Both the position numbers and the translations under genes were made by a program. This document shows positions 36,318 through 46,686 of a DNA stretch of 64,000 bases, in pieces (position 1 is the first letter of the stretch; each line of letters starts with the position of its first letter). The notes under the pieces are model-generated. The model saw nothing but the letters and a program-made list of their open reading frames with translations. It did no database searches and was not told the DNA's origin. The stretch comes from Roseovarius albus (GTDB lineage Bacteria > Pseudomonadota > Alphaproteobacteria > Rhodobacterales > Rhodobacteraceae), in contig NZ_FWFX01000002.1 of the NCBI RefSeq assembly GCF_900172335.1, positions 62,001 through 126,000 on the forward strand, given 5' to 3'.

Positions 36318-37628
36318 CTAATTCACAATCTTTTCGTCTTTGACGAACATGTTGGCCCAGGCGCGGTCAATCAGCTCCGGGGACATCTGATAGGGGATAC
36401 CTTCAAAGTCGCAAATCGAAATCATTTGATCGATCAAAAAGATCGGCTGATAGTTCGCATAGACATTGTTGATCGTTGGGTATTTTGTTTTCAATAAGTG
36501 GACTAGTGCAGCCTCATCCAACGGCATCTGACGTTTCTTGGCGACCATTGCGAAAATTTTGAGGAAATCTTCTTGAACGGGGCCATCGATTTTGATTTTG
36601 AAAAAGATCCGGCGCAAGGCGGCTTGGTCAAAGATTTTATTGGGGTGAAAGTTGGTAGAGAAGATGACCAACGTATCGAATGGGACTTCGAACTTCTCAC
36701 CTGATTGCAGTGCCAGAATATCTTTGGCTTCCTCGAGCGGAACAATCCAACGGTTAACCAAAGATTGGGGTGGTTCTGCCTGACGACCAAGGTCATCGAC
36801 AATAAAGATGCCGCCAGTTGATTTCAGCTGTAACGGAGCCTGATACGTCCGGGCGGTGGGGTTGTAGACCAGATCCAGCATGTCCAGAGACAGCTCACCC
36901 CCGGTGATGACAGTTGGCCGTTCACAGCGTACATAGCGCGTGTCAAATGTCCGACGGCGACGCAGAGAGTTTGGATCGTCCGATTCAACCTCGGCTTTGG
37001 AGTGCACAATGGGGTCATAGACCGTGATTACTTGCCCGGCATATTCGATGGCGCGAGGCACATATATTTTGTCGCCCATTGCATCGCGGATACCGTTGGA
37101 GATCGAAGATTTGCCGTTCCCCGGGGGGCCGTACATCAGAATCGAACGACCGGCGGAGACCGCAGGGCCGAGGTGATCCAACAAGCTGTCGGGCAGCACG
37201 AGGTGACCCATTGCGCCAGTCAGTTCGTCTCTGGTAATCTGGATGTTACGGATCGATTGGCGTTTGACCTGCTCGCGATAAACTGCAAGAGGCACCGGCA
37301 TCGGGCCAAAATACTCAGATTGGGACAGGGCATCCAAGGCACGCGATTTTCCTGCGTCAGTAAGCTGATAACCCATCTCGCCACCTGAATTGGCATTCAG
37401 CGTACCGGTGGCCTGAAGCAATTTTTGCTCACGCGCCATATCAACCAGTTCTTGTGTGACAGCACGGGGAAGACAGATCGCCTCTGACAATTCCGAGACC
37501 ATATCGATGTTTTTGCGAAATATTGTCTTGATCAGGATGTCGCGCATCATCACGATGGGCAGCTGCATTTCCTCCATACGGCTGGGAGGAGGAGGGGGCT
37601 GAACGCCTTGTGAAACCTGCATATTCAT
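36318..37628 (-). CDS. AAA+ ATPase of the tad locus
   Basis: A 436-residue cytoplasmic protein. A winged-helix-like region (about 25-105) with SEAICLPRAVTQELVDMAR precedes the ATPase: Walker A GPPGNGKSS (167-175), Walker B GGIFIVDDLGRQ near 280, and a later NRWIVPLEEAKD and DTLVIFSTNFHP. It is not one of the classical tad proteins, but it lies at the end of this tad locus in the same direction. The role could be assembly or regulation of the pilus machine; nothing specific can be shown. Confidence 0.8.
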   Translation of the reverse strand: MNMQVSQGVQPPPPPSRMEEMQLPIVMMRDILIKTIFRKNIDMVSELSEAICLPRAVTQELVDMAREQKLLQATGTLNANSGGEMGYQLTDAGKSRALDALSQSEYFGPMPVPLAVYREQVKRQSIRNIQITRDELTGAMGHLVLPDSLLDHLGPAVSAGRSILMYGPPGNGKSSISNGIRDAMGDKIYVPRAIEYAGQVITVYDPIVHSKAEVESDDPNSLRRRRTFDTRYVRCERPTVITGGELSLDMLDLVYNPTARTYQAPLQLKSTGGIFIVDDLGRQAEPPQSLVNRWIVPLEEAKDILALQSGEKFEVPFDTLVIFSTNFHPNKIFDQAALRRIFFKIKIDGPVQEDFLKIFAMVAKKRQMPLDEAALVHLLKTKYPTINNVYANYQPIFLIDQMISICDFEGIPYQMSPELIDRAWANMFVKDEKIVN

Positions 37629-37747
37629 TGGTCTGGTCTGCCGCTTAGTTGCAATATAGTCCGCGCTCTGCGGATCAGAGATATTATCTGGGGCAAAGGG
37701 GCCAAATTATGGTGATCGTCGGGCGTCTGATGGGCCTTAGCCGTGGG

Positions 37748-38248
37748 CTAGGCTCCGTAGACCAGTCCCAGAACAAGATAAATGACCAAGGTACTGGAGA
37801 GCGCAAACCCCATGGGGAATTTTTTACGTTGCGCTGTCCAACTGACCCATTCTGGGGCAAGGGACCGCAACGAAGTATGTTTGGCAACGCGATGAGTGCA
37901 ATAACATGCCAGCAGGTTGGCAGAAAAGATGATGCATAATATCGAGACATCTGCGGGAACGATGAAGGGCGCGGCTGAAGCCATGAACTTTGAATCCCCA
38001 CCACCCATAAGGCCCGCAGCATTTGCGACGACTCCCAGTACAAATACGATGACAAAACTTGCAAACCGCCATCCATATTCCGACCAGGTGGGTATTGCAA
38101 AGAGGCCGATTACCAGAAAAATTGCGAGCAACGTGTCAACTGTCCAGTTCGGGATGCGCATGGAGCTTAAATCGCTCCATGTGATCCAAAGACAGATGGG
38201 CGTGACAAATGGTAAGAACCACAGCGCCTGTGTAGAGGTCAAATGCAT
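37748..38248 (-). CDS. tadV: Prepilin peptidase (TadV/CpaA)
   Basis: A 166-residue membrane aspartic protease that trims and so matures Flp prepilins. The two catalytic aspartates are in WSDLSSMRIPN (D25) and MGGGDSK (D86 region), both in the TadV context. Four to five hydrophobic segments are seen. It is read on the minus strand after tadD, inside the tad locus. Confidence 0.92.
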   Translation of the reverse strand: MHLTSTQALWFLPFVTPICLWITWSDLSSMRIPNWTVDTLLAIFLVIGLFAIPTWSEYGWRFASFVIVFVLGVVANAAGLMGGGDSKFMASAAPFIVPADVSILCIIFSANLLACYCTHRVAKHTSLRSLAPEWVSWTAQRKKFPMGFALSSTLVIYLVLGLVYGA

Positions 38249-38260
38249 CTGAGGCCTGCT

Positions 38261-39118
38261 TTAATTTGCGACGTTGGCTTCTAAGGTTTCCAAGCTGCGC
38301 GCCGCTTCTTCGAAGTGTTGAGGATGCGTATCAACTGCGTCACGAAGGAGGCCCTTTCCGATCGAAGTGTCCCCTTGCTTGATCGCAGACAGCCCCAGCG
38401 TATAGAGAAGCTGCGCGCGCTCTTCTTGCGATGTTTGCATTACGGGCATGGCGTACTTCTTTTGCGCACCGCGGGCCAAAATCAGATTGTTCTTGGCCGT
38501 AAACAAGGAATCGTCCTGACGGATTGCATCCGCAAACAGGCGCTCCGCGCCTGCATAATCGCCGCGGCTGAGCTTCGAATACCCCCAGTTGTTCATCACT
38601 CCAGCGGGGCGTGTCGTCAGCCCGACTGCGATTTCGTAAAAGCTATCGGACTTTTTCCATTCTTTGTTGCTATCCGCGACCATGGCTTCAAGACGATAGC
38701 GTTTGAAAGTCTCATGTGTGGGCGGGATCTGATCCAGCGCCTTATTCGCGCGATCCCATTCATTATTGCGAATAAGAGCGTCGGCATAATTCACACGGTC
38801 CGAGTCCTTCGCATCTTTGTGTTCAATGACGCGTTTCCACGCTGCTACAGCCTCGGTATTCCGCTTGGCCCGAACTAAGGAGAGCGCTAAGCCACGCTGC
38901 AGATCGATACGATCTGGCTTCGCACTCAGGGTACGCTGAAAATAGGCGACGCCTTCATTGGGGTCTGCTGCTGATAGCATCACATCGCTAAGATTGCTAT
39001 CGTCGATGACGTTTACATCCTGAAATGCTCGGTCAACGTCTTGATCTTCGGAAGATTCACAACCTGCAAGTGCCAATGCACCCGCAGCGCATAGCGATAG
39101 GAAAACCGGATGGCGCAT
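38261..39118 (-). CDS. tadD: TadD-like TPR lipoprotein
   Basis: A 285-residue lipoprotein with signal peptide and lipobox LAGC (Cys near 20). TPR repeats fill the rest, for example NEGVAYFQRTLSAKPDRIDLQRGLAL in short form AYFQRTLSAKPDRIDLQ. TadD helps place the secretin of the Flp pilus. It is 12 bases from tadV and 29 from the next TPR gene. Confidence 0.85.
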   Translation of the reverse strand: MRHPVFLSLCAAGALALAGCESSEDQDVDRAFQDVNVIDDSNLSDVMLSAADPNEGVAYFQRTLSAKPDRIDLQRGLALSLVRAKRNTEAVAAWKRVIEHKDAKDSDRVNYADALIRNNEWDRANKALDQIPPTHETFKRYRLEAMVADSNKEWKKSDSFYEIAVGLTTRPAGVMNNWGYSKLSRGDYAGAERLFADAIRQDDSLFTAKNNLILARGAQKKYAMPVMQTSQEERAQLLYTLGLSAIKQGDTSIGKGLLRDAVDTHPQHFEEAARSLETLEANVAN

Positions 39119-39147
39119 GTTTGCGTCCTTTTACTGCCTCAGCCTCA

Positions 39148-39702
39148 TTATGGTATCTGGCTTATTGTGAAGTCTCCGCTCCCTCGCCGTACCACTTTGT
39201 AATCTTGCTCTATCGTTCCATCATAAGCAGAATTTTCAGATTTTGCGAGCGCTAAGCGTAAATTATCGCGAATTGCGTCACTTTCGCCATTATCTAATGC
39301 AAAAGCGCGGCGAAACATCTGTTCCGCCTCGGGGATTTCTCCCTTTTCGATCAAGATTACGCCAATATTGTTCCAAATTTCAGGGGAGGTTTCGTTCTCT
39401 TCCAGAGCTTGACGAAGTAGGCGTTCCGCGGTGTCTAGACGCCCAAGACCGAGGTTTGCAGTGCCGATACCAGCCAATACATCCGACGATAAACCATTTT
39501 CGAGCGCTGCACGTGAATAAGCGTCAATAGCCAGTTCATATTCCTTGGCATACATGAGGCGGCGCGCAACAAGTAGATTGTCGACACTTTCCTCATTTTT
39601 TGCCAAGCCCGGCGCATACGGATTGTCCGGATCTGAATTAAAACCCTCGCTACAGGCTGCGAGGGAAAAGATGATTGCAAATGCTGCCCCTGCTCGGGTC
39701 AT
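39148..39702 (-). CDS. Second TPR lipoprotein of the tad locus
   Basis: A 184-residue protein with a lipobox (SLAAC, Cys near 17) and about three TPR repeats (AIDAYSRAALENGLSSDVLAG, EIWNNIGVILIEKGEIPEAEQ). It lies directly before tadD and after tadC, and is a partner or duplicate of TadD. The C-terminal tail (GSGDFTISQIP) is unusual and unassigned. Confidence 0.82.
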   Translation of the reverse strand: MTRAGAAFAIIFSLAACSEGFNSDPDNPYAPGLAKNEESVDNLLVARRLMYAKEYELAIDAYSRAALENGLSSDVLAGIGTANLGLGRLDTAERLLRQALEENETSPEIWNNIGVILIEKGEIPEAEQMFRRAFALDNGESDAIRDNLRLALAKSENSAYDGTIEQDYKVVRRGSGDFTISQIP

Positions 39703-39716
39703 GGTGCCTCAGGTTT

Positions 39717-40685
39717 TTATCCGCCGGTGGACATCGAAAACAGTTCAAGAATACCCAGAATGGATGGGCCGACGAGAATGATCAACAGTGCAGGAACTGT
39801 AAACATCATGGTTGCCAATGTCATCTTGGTTGGCAACTTGTTGGCCTTTTCTTCGGCGCGCATGACACGTTTGTCACGCATCTCTCCAGCATAGACCCGT
39901 AAGGCGTCAGCCACCGATGTACCGAATGTTTGTGATTGTATCAAAACGGTTACAAAACTTGAAATGTCTTGATTGCCGCAGCGCTCTGCCATTTCATTCA
40001 GCACAGAAGGCTTGTCCCGTCCTGCTTTGATTTGGTGTGCTACAATTTCATATTCTTCCGCAAGGGCCGGGTAGGAGACGTGGATTTCGCGCGCAACCCG
40101 GATGATGGACTGGTCAAGAGATTGGCCAGCCTCGACACAAGTGAGCATCATGTCAAGGCTGTCGGGGAAGCCGTTTGAAATTTCTTCCTGACGAGTTTGT
40201 TGGCGTTTGGTAACCCAATATTTGGGGAGCATGTACCCAGCCGCGCCGGGTCCCAAAATGTAAAGCAATGTTTGTTGCGTTGTGGTTTCGCCATTTGAAA
40301 CAAAAAACAGGAAATAGAAAACGCCAAGTACCAAGAAGCCAATTCCCAATGCGAATTGGGCAAAGTGAAAATACCGGACAGCATCGCGATTGCGATAGCC
40401 AGCTTGCATCAGTAGTAATCGAATTTGAGACAGTTGTTTTTCGTTCTGCGGCTCCAGAAACGTAGCGTACTTGTCCAGCTTCTTGTTCTGTTTCGCGCTG
40501 CGAAGTTTGGTTGTCTTTTCCTTGACAGGTTGGCCCGACCGTGTTGCTTGCTTCAGCTTTTCCAGCGGATCTTTCCGCTGATTTAATATCAATGGAATCG
40601 TAATAAGCACCAACAGGAGACCTGCAGTTCCGACTGCGATGATTGGACCAAAGGGGCCAAGCGTTTCCGTGAGAAATTCCAGCAT
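39717..40685 (-). CDS. tadC: Tad pilus inner-membrane platform protein TadC
   Basis: A 322-residue membrane protein of the type II secretion F family. Hydrophobic segments lie at about 15-35, 110-150 and 280-320, with a cytoplasmic F domain between, including LDMMLTCVEAGQSLDQSIIRVARE. It forms the inner-membrane platform with TadB, which is read just before it. Confidence 0.93.
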   Translation of the reverse strand: MLEFLTETLGPFGPIIAVGTAGLLLVLITIPLILNQRKDPLEKLKQATRSGQPVKEKTTKLRSAKQNKKLDKYATFLEPQNEKQLSQIRLLLMQAGYRNRDAVRYFHFAQFALGIGFLVLGVFYFLFFVSNGETTTQQTLLYILGPGAAGYMLPKYWVTKRQQTRQEEISNGFPDSLDMMLTCVEAGQSLDQSIIRVAREIHVSYPALAEEYEIVAHQIKAGRDKPSVLNEMAERCGNQDISSFVTVLIQSQTFGTSVADALRVYAGEMRDKRVMRAEEKANKLPTKMTLATMMFTVPALLIILVGPSILGILELFSMSTGG

Positions 40686-40715
40686 CTGAAAGAGCTCCGA
40701 TGATTGATCTGCGGC

Positions 40716-41684
40716 TCAAACCTTGATGTCTACAAGGGCACGCATAACGATGAGATTGACAACAAGCAGTGCTCCGACGAGCAAGCAGGCTGGGATAAAC
40801 CAAGGATGAAGCATGGCTTCGTCATAATAGTCTGGTTTGATCATCTGAATGCCAATCATGGCTGCAATTGGGAATCCAGAAAGAAACTTACCGGACCATT
40901 TGGCCTCGGCGGTGATCGCTTTGACTCGACGAAAGAGGCGGAAGCGAGAGCGGATCACCTTTGCCAAGCCATCTAGGATTTCGGCCAGGTTACCACCTGA
41001 TTGCTGTTGGATAGTAACCGCAACCGCCAAAAAACGCAGATCCTGCATGTCCAACCGTTGAGCCATATCCTTGAGCGCTTCCCCAACGTCTCGTCCGTAA
41101 GCGGCTTCGTCGGCAATAATGCCAAATTCTGTGGCCAAAGGATCGGGAACTTCTGTAGCGACAATTGAAATCGCCGACGAAAATGGATGTCCCACTCGAA
41201 GAGACCGGACCATAAGTTCGATCGCATCAGGAAGTTGTTCTTCCATCATCGCCATACGTTTGTTTGCCTTCATACTGATCCAGGTAAAGACCCCGCCAAC
41301 GCCCATGGCAACGGACACGAGGACGCGGACAGGAAGCGCGGTGGCTGTGGCGACCGAAAGACCAACAAAGGCGACAAAGCAAAGCAGCACCATGATCATG
41401 ATCAACTGTCTCGGAGTGAAGGCTATCGCGGCTTTTTGAGCTTTGTCCGACAGAATGGAATAGAGTGGAATCCGTTGCGCTTTGAGGTGCTGTTGCATCT
41501 CTTTACGCAGTTTTTCCATAACTTCTTCGCGGTTCCCACTTTTATCGAGCATCTCCAGACGACGATTGACACGATTGTTGAGGCTGATCGATTTTCCGAA
41601 AACCGTCAGATATAGACCTTCAACAAGGACTAGAACGCCAATGAAGATCAGGCCGTAAATAATTGGTTCTACGCTAAGGGTCAT
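40716..41684 (-). CDS. tadB: Tad pilus inner-membrane platform protein TadB
   Basis: A 322-residue protein of the same F family as TadC, with LPDAIELMVRSLRVGHPFSSAI and VAVTIQQQSGGNLAEILDGLA as the conserved core, and hydrophobic segments at both ends. It follows the tad ATPase by five bases and precedes tadC. Confidence 0.93.
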   Translation of the reverse strand: MTLSVEPIIYGLIFIGVLVLVEGLYLTVFGKSISLNNRVNRRLEMLDKSGNREEVMEKLRKEMQQHLKAQRIPLYSILSDKAQKAAIAFTPRQLIMIMVLLCFVAFVGLSVATATALPVRVLVSVAMGVGGVFTWISMKANKRMAMMEEQLPDAIELMVRSLRVGHPFSSAISIVATEVPDPLATEFGIIADEAAYGRDVGEALKDMAQRLDMQDLRFLAVAVTIQQQSGGNLAEILDGLAKVIRSRFRLFRRVKAITAEAKWSGKFLSGFPIAAMIGIQMIKPDYYDEAMLHPWFIPACLLVGALLVVNLIVMRALVDIKV

Positions 41685-41689
41685 GGCTG

Positions 41690-43138
41690 TTACTCCGCTG
41701 CGACAGGCTCGTAAATGCTTGGGGGTAAATCGTATCCCCAGAGACGGAAACGTTCGGAATAGTTGGATCGCACGCCTGTTCCCGTGAAATGGCCGATAAT
41801 CTTGTTATCAGGTGTCAGGCCAACACGTTGGAAGCGAAAGATTTCCTGCATCGAGATCACGTCCCCCTCCATGCCGGTGATTTCAGTGATCGACACCATG
41901 CGACGCGAACCATCTTGTAGACGGCTTGCTTGCACCAGAAGGTTTACAGCGCTGGCGATTTGGCTACGAACCGCTTTGAGTGGCATTTCGATGCCAGCCA
42001 TTGCGACCATGTTTTCCAAGCGAGAGATGGCATCACGGGCGTTGTTGGCGTGGATCGTCGTCATTGATCCGTCGTGGCCGGTATTCATGGCCTGCAACAT
42101 GTCGATAACTTCTTCACCACGCGTTTCGCCCACAATGATGCGGTCGGGACGCATCCGCAGTGCGTTCTTCAAACAGTCACGCGGAGATACCTCTCCCTTT
42201 CCTTCAACGTTAGGGGGGCGGCTTTCCATACGTCCGACGTGAATCTGTTGTAATTGAAGTTCGGCAGTATCCTCGATGGTGAGGATGCGTTCGTCATTGT
42301 CGATGAAGCCGGACAGAGCATTCAACGTTGTCGTTTTACCAGAACCTGTACCGCCCGAAACGATTACATTCAGTCGTGTGGCAACAGCCGCTTGTAAATA
42401 AGCGGCCATTTCCTCAGAGAAAGCTCCAAATCTGACCAGATCATCGATTCCCAGTTTGTCCTTTTTGAATTTGCGGATGGAAACAAGAGATCCATCAACA
42501 GCAATCGGTGGGACCATCGCGTTGAATCGCGACCCATCGGCAAGACGGGCGTCGACATAGGGGTTGGATTCATCTACGCGACGGCCTACAGCCGAAACGA
42601 TTTTGTCAATAATTCTGAGAAGATGTTTTTCGTCTTTGAATGTGATGTCACTCAATTCGAGCCTGCCGTCCCGCTCAACGAAGATTTGATGCGGGCCGTT
42701 GACCAGAATATCGTTGACAGTATCGTCTTTGAGTAAGGTTTCTAGAGGCCCAAGCCCTTTGACCTCATCATAGAGCTCTTGCGTGAGCAATGTGCGATCT
42801 TCGCGGTTTAGAACAATACTGCGTTCTTCCAACACCTCGCCGGCGATGGAACTAATCTCGGCCTTTAGGTCAGATTCGGTCGCCTGATCAAGCGCGCCCA
42901 AATTCAGATTGTCGAGTAGAGATCGGTGTAGGTCTAGCTTGATGTCAGTTAGACGCTCTTTACGTTTGCGCTCGCGATCAATGGGTGCGGCTTTTGCCAC
43001 CGCAGTTGGAGCAGGTTTCCGCAGGCTGACATGACTCGACGCTTGCTCAACTGGTAATGTCGGGACCGACTCGACAACAGGTTGATTTGCAGCGGGTTTT
43101 GCCGGAGTGCCAGATGATTTTTTGTATCTTGAAAACAT
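41690..43138 (-). CDS. cpaF: Tad pilus assembly ATPase CpaF/TadA
   Basis: A 482-residue secretion ATPase that powers pilus extension and retraction. Walker [10 protein letters not shown] is at 262-270, the Asp box [10 protein letters not shown] near 286-295, Walker [15 protein letters not shown] near 335, and the His box [12 protein letters not shown] near 355. The N-terminal 100 residues are Pro/Ala-rich and variable. Confidence 0.96.
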   Translation of the reverse strand: MFSRYKKSSGTPAKPAANQPVVESVPTLPVEQASSHVSLRKPAPTAVAKAAPIDRERKRKERLTDIKLDLHRSLLDNLNLGALDQATESDLKAEISSIAGEVLEERSIVLNREDRTLLTQELYDEVKGLGPLETLLKDDTVNDILVNGPHQIFVERDGRLELSDITFKDEKHLLRIIDKIVSAVGRRVDESNPYVDARLADGSRFNAMVPPIAVDGSLVSIRKFKKDKLGIDDLVRFGAFSEEMAAYLQAAVATRLNVIVSGGTGSGKTTTLNALSGFIDNDERILTIEDTAELQLQQIHVGRMESRPPNVEGKGEVSPRDCLKNALRMRPDRIIVGETRGEEVIDMLQAMNTGHDGSMTTIHANNARDAISRLENMVAMAGIEMPLKAVRSQIASAVNLLVQASRLQDGSRRMVSITEITGMEGDVISMQEIFRFQRVGLTPDNKIIGHFTGTGVRSNYSERFRLWGYDLPPSIYEPVAAE

Positions 43139-43153
43139 ATTCTACTGTCTTTC

Positions 43154-44395
43154 TCAGGCTGCTTCTTCGGCATCTTCGTTACCTAGCTCGTGCAAGGACG
43201 CTGCAAGTTTGGCTATTTCGCGTCGAAGCGGGTTCTTTGCTGCGGTCGTGGCCAAAGGCGTGCCGTGATCGCCGGCCTGCATGATGGCCCGCCCCCCATC
43301 CGGAAGTTGAACTTCAACGCTGATTTCCAGGCTTTCCGCCATGCGCTTGACCCGTGATTTTCCGCTCAGATCGGTAAAGCGTGGAGCACGATTGAGGCAA
43401 AATCGTAATTTTTCAATTGGCAATTCTTCTGCCTTGAGTGCCCGCTTGAGACGTAATGCGTTCTGAGCCGAGCGCATATCCAACTCTAGCGTGGTGAAAT
43501 AAATTTGTGCGGCATGAAGCACAGTTTCAGTCCACAAAACCAGAGAGCCGGGCATGTCAACGATGACGTAGTCAAAGTGACGGCGTGCCATTTCGACTAT
43601 GCGGCTGACATCTTCCGGGGTAATCATATCGAGAGGTAGAATGTCGGGAGGCGCGGTCAGAACCCAGAGTTTTTCCTCGTGGGAGACCAAAGTTTGCTTG
43701 AAAATGACATCATCCATGGCCTCTGTATCGGACCACAATTCATAGACAATGTCGCGCCGTGGAAGATCAAGATAGGTTGCCACCGTGCCGGTTTGTAGGC
43801 TCAGGTCCAACAAGCATACACTTGGTGGGTTGTCCTTGCTGACATTGGCCAGCTCCCACGCCAGATTGACGGCAAAGGTTGTGGCACCGGTGCCTCCGGC
43901 AATTCCTTGTACGGCCAGTACGACACTGTCATTCGCGGGGCCAGAAGCATCGAAGGCGGCACCTTGCTGCATGATCTGCACTTCGGTATCGCGTCTGCGC
44001 AATCTGTCTATCGCAGCTTGCAGTTCATTTTCCGGTAAGGGGTAGGGCACAAATTCATCAGCACCTTGGCGAAGGAGTTGATGCAAAGACGTGGGGCTGA
44101 CATCTTCAGCGATCAGGATCACTTTGACCTCGCGAGATTTCGCAGCAACGATGACCTCTCCAGGAATGGACATGTCATTTTCATCGCTTTCGTCTATCGC
44201 TATCGCGATAAATTCCATCTCTTCTGATTCAGGCTGGTTGAAGAACGCTAAAGCTTCGGCGAAATTGAGGGCACCCCAGTTGTCGCCCATCGCCGTTTCC
44301 ATATCTTCAATTAAAAGGTCGAAATTCTGGATGTCCCGGCTGATTGTGCAGGCGGAAAGAGAATTGTTTTCCTGTTCGCTGTTCGAGCTACCCAT
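43154..44395 (-). CDS. cpaE: Tad pilus localisation protein CpaE/TadZ
   Basis: A 413-residue ParA/MinD-like protein with an N-terminal receiver-like domain (about 60-130, with VILIAEDVSP) and an ATPase domain. Its P-loop reads GIAGGTGATTFAVNLAWE, lacking the usual leading Lys, as in TadZ proteins. It positions the pilus machine at the pole. It heads a group of genes after a 240-base gap from the ompA-like gene, so it may have its own promoter. Confidence 0.9.
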   Translation of the reverse strand: MGSSNSEQENNSLSACTISRDIQNFDLLIEDMETAMGDNWGALNFAEALAFFNQPESEEMEFIAIAIDESDENDMSIPGEVIVAAKSREVKVILIAEDVSPTSLHQLLRQGADEFVPYPLPENELQAAIDRLRRRDTEVQIMQQGAAFDASGPANDSVVLAVQGIAGGTGATTFAVNLAWELANVSKDNPPSVCLLDLSLQTGTVATYLDLPRRDIVYELWSDTEAMDDVIFKQTLVSHEEKLWVLTAPPDILPLDMITPEDVSRIVEMARRHFDYVIVDMPGSLVLWTETVLHAAQIYFTTLELDMRSAQNALRLKRALKAEELPIEKLRFCLNRAPRFTDLSGKSRVKRMAESLEISVEVQLPDGGRAIMQAGDHGTPLATTAAKNPLRREIAKLAASLHELGNEDAEEAA

Positions 44396-44580
44396 ATTTT
44401 TTCAACCTATTATTCTGTTCGTTGCCCAAGCGCACGGGTGAGATATTCACCCGATAAACGGTGTAAGGCTGCTCCAAGATTCGTAAGAATGAAGGTGCAA
44501 GTACCTCAGTGTTGAAATCTGGAAGGTAATCTTGGCAACATTAGGGCTAAAAAAACGTAATTGTGCGATTGGTGGTAACA

Positions 44581-44608
44581 AAAAAATCCCGCCGTTGAGG
44601 CGGGATAT
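44581..44608 (-). terminator. Terminator of the flp-cpaB-cpaC-ompA part of the tad locus
   Basis: On the minus strand ATCCCGCC and GGCGGGAT pair around TCAAC and are followed by a run of seven or more T. It lies 27 bases after the ompA-like stop and separates that part of the locus from cpaE. Confidence 0.9.
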
Positions 44609-44634
44609 TTAAAGTTACTGAGATGTCTTATTTA

Positions 44635-45258
44635 CTATTCACCGGATCCCGCTTCAGTTGCGTCTCTTTGGATGTAGCTTTCACGAGTGGCGGATTCGAC
44701 ATATTCGCGTTGAATTACCTCGGCATATTTTCCATCAATTGGGATTGGTGGGTCCTGTACAAATCCGGTTACCTCGGTGACAGTCCGGCGGTTCCGACGT
44801 TCGCGACCTTCAGTCACGATCAGAGGTTGCGTTTCGCCGAAGGAGACGACTGCCTCGAGCCGGCTGCGGCTTATTCCCAAAGTCGAGAGGTATGCTACAA
44901 CCGCGTTTGCACGGCGTTGACCTAAACGTTTATTGTAAGCGCTTGAGCCAACCTTATCCGTGTGACCGTAGACCCGGAACCGAATTTCGGGGAATTGACG
45001 GATCCAATTTGCCTGTTCCTTCAGCGCGATGCGTGCATTCGAATCTAGTTGGGCAGAATCAAAGGCAAAGGTGACCGTGCTTGGAACTTCGTCGGCAAAT
45101 CGGTGTGCCAAATCGATGACGTAGGACCGCTCGCCAGTGTGAACAAGATGATTGTTCATAGTTGGGTTCCCAAAGTTAGGTCCCTCAACGATCGAACCGG
45201 CTTCATCTGAGCAGGCCGCTACTGATATGAGCGCTGCAGTGATAATGAAATGTTTCAT
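44635..45258 (-). CDS. OmpA-family lipoprotein of the tad locus
   Basis: A 207-residue outer-membrane lipoprotein with lipobox VAAC (Cys16). The OmpA-like domain has TFAFDSAQLDSNARIALKEQ and RVYGHTDKVGSSAYNKRLGQRRA, the peptidoglycan-binding block. It lies between cpaC and cpaE, where such OmpA-like partners of the secretin are found in this group. The last 45 residues extend past the domain. Confidence 0.88.
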   Translation of the reverse strand: MKHFIITAALISVAACSDEAGSIVEGPNFGNPTMNNHLVHTGERSYVIDLAHRFADEVPSTVTFAFDSAQLDSNARIALKEQANWIRQFPEIRFRVYGHTDKVGSSAYNKRLGQRRANAVVAYLSTLGISRSRLEAVVSFGETQPLIVTEGRERRNRRTVTEVTGFVQDPPIPIDGKYAEVIQREYVESATRESYIQRDATEAGSGE

Positions 45259-45273
45259 GTGTCCTGCCCTTCC

Positions 45274-46686
45274 TTAATCCATGACATAGCCATAGGAGCC
45301 GCTGAAGTCTTGCTTTGCAACTTCACCGGTGGCTGATCCAGGTTCGACATCTCGCGCGACACGCCCGTTCCAGAACAAATCTGCTTCGGACGGAAGTTTG
45401 ACGCGATCCGTTGGAAGTGCCAAAGCTTCGCCTCGTGTTGGGCTTACCAAGTGAGCCGAAACAATAATCACCAGTTCAGATTGCGAGCGCTGATAGTCTG
45501 CACTACGGAACAGGCTGCCAAGTACTGGGATGTCTCCCAACCAAGGAACCTGGTTGTTGTTATCCCGAAAATCGTCTTGCAGCAGACCTGCGATCGCGAA
45601 ACTTTGCCCGTCACGCAATGCAATAGTAGTTTTAGCCTGGCGGGTGCGGAAGGCGTCAATTTGAAATCCATCAGCCACGATCCCATTGCCCGGGTCAAGT
45701 GAAGAAACACTAGTGCCAAGTTCCAGGTTAATGACATCGTCATCTAGAACCCGTGGTGTAAATAGCAACTGAATACCGAACGGTTTGAACTCAATCGAAG
45801 TCGTGTCATTGTCCTGCGCAACCGGAACGGGATATTCACCACCTGCCAAAAATTCGGCTTCTTGCCCAGACAGGGCAGTCAAGTTTGGTTCAGCCAAAGT
45901 CCGAACCAATCCTTTTGTTTCAAGAGCTTGTAGTAAGATGCCGATTTGGGTTGAGCCAATGTCAAATCCAATCAGAGCAGCGCCTGCATTGTTACCAGAG
46001 ATGACTGCGGGTTGGGAACCTGCTGCGGCTGATCCTAGGTTGGCACCCGCAATACCTACACCAAGGCCGCCACTGACCCCGCCGAGACCATCAATCGCGA
46101 GTGATGTCGATAGTTGCTTAGATACGCTGCGCTGCATTTCGGCAAAGCGAACTTTCAGCATGACCTGTTGTTGGCCTGAAACTGACATCAGATTGGAGAC
46201 GCGCTCAGGTGCGTAACGTTGTGCCAAGTCTAATGCTCGGTCCATGCGAGTGATGCTGGAAACCGTACCAGAAAGGACGATGCCGTCGTTTGCGGTGCGT
46301 ACTTCGATTCTTTCGCCCGGTAGAATTTGCTGCAAGCGTTCTTTGAACTCTGCAACATCTGCTGCGACATGCACCTCGACGTTCGTGATAAGACGTCCGG
46401 TCTCGTCAAGAAGAGTGAGTGTCGTACGCCCCGGGGACTTGCCCAGGATGTAGATTGTGCGATCTGATAGCGTTGAAAAATCCGCAATTGCCGGGTTGGC
46501 AATGCTGAGTTCCGCAAATGGGGTGTCACTTTCAACAACGATCGCACGGTTCATAGGAACGCTTAAATTCCGTGCGGTGCCATTTCGAACAACCTGCAGT
46601 GTTTCTGCGTTCGCTGTGGTCAAAACTGGACCACTCACCATAACAGCGCCCACCAGGGCGGCTTTTATAAGTCCTGCAATTTTCAT
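45274..46686 (-). CDS. cpaC: Tad pilus outer-membrane secretin CpaC/RcpA
   Basis: A 470-residue secretin with a signal peptide (MKIAGLIKAALVGAVMVSG start chosen; a start seven residues upstream is possible). N-terminal domains with AIVVESDTPFAELSIANPAIADF lead to the secretin domain near 200-430 (VMLKVRFAEMQRSVSKQL, EFLAGGEYPVPV, DNNNQVPWLGDIPVLGSLF). It forms the pore for the Flp pilus. Confidence 0.94.
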   Translation of the reverse strand: MKIAGLIKAALVGAVMVSGPVLTTANAETLQVVRNGTARNLSVPMNRAIVVESDTPFAELSIANPAIADFSTLSDRTIYILGKSPGRTTLTLLDETGRLITNVEVHVAADVAEFKERLQQILPGERIEVRTANDGIVLSGTVSSITRMDRALDLAQRYAPERVSNLMSVSGQQQVMLKVRFAEMQRSVSKQLSTSLAIDGLGGVSGGLGVGIAGANLGSAAAGSQPAVISGNNAGAALIGFDIGSTQIGILLQALETKGLVRTLAEPNLTALSGQEAEFLAGGEYPVPVAQDNDTTSIEFKPFGIQLLFTPRVLDDDVINLELGTSVSSLDPGNGIVADGFQIDAFRTRQAKTTIALRDGQSFAIAGLLQDDFRDNNNQVPWLGDIPVLGSLFRSADYQRSQSELVIIVSAHLVSPTRGEALALPTDRVKLPSEADLFWNGRVARDVEPGSATGEVAKQDFSGSYGYVMD

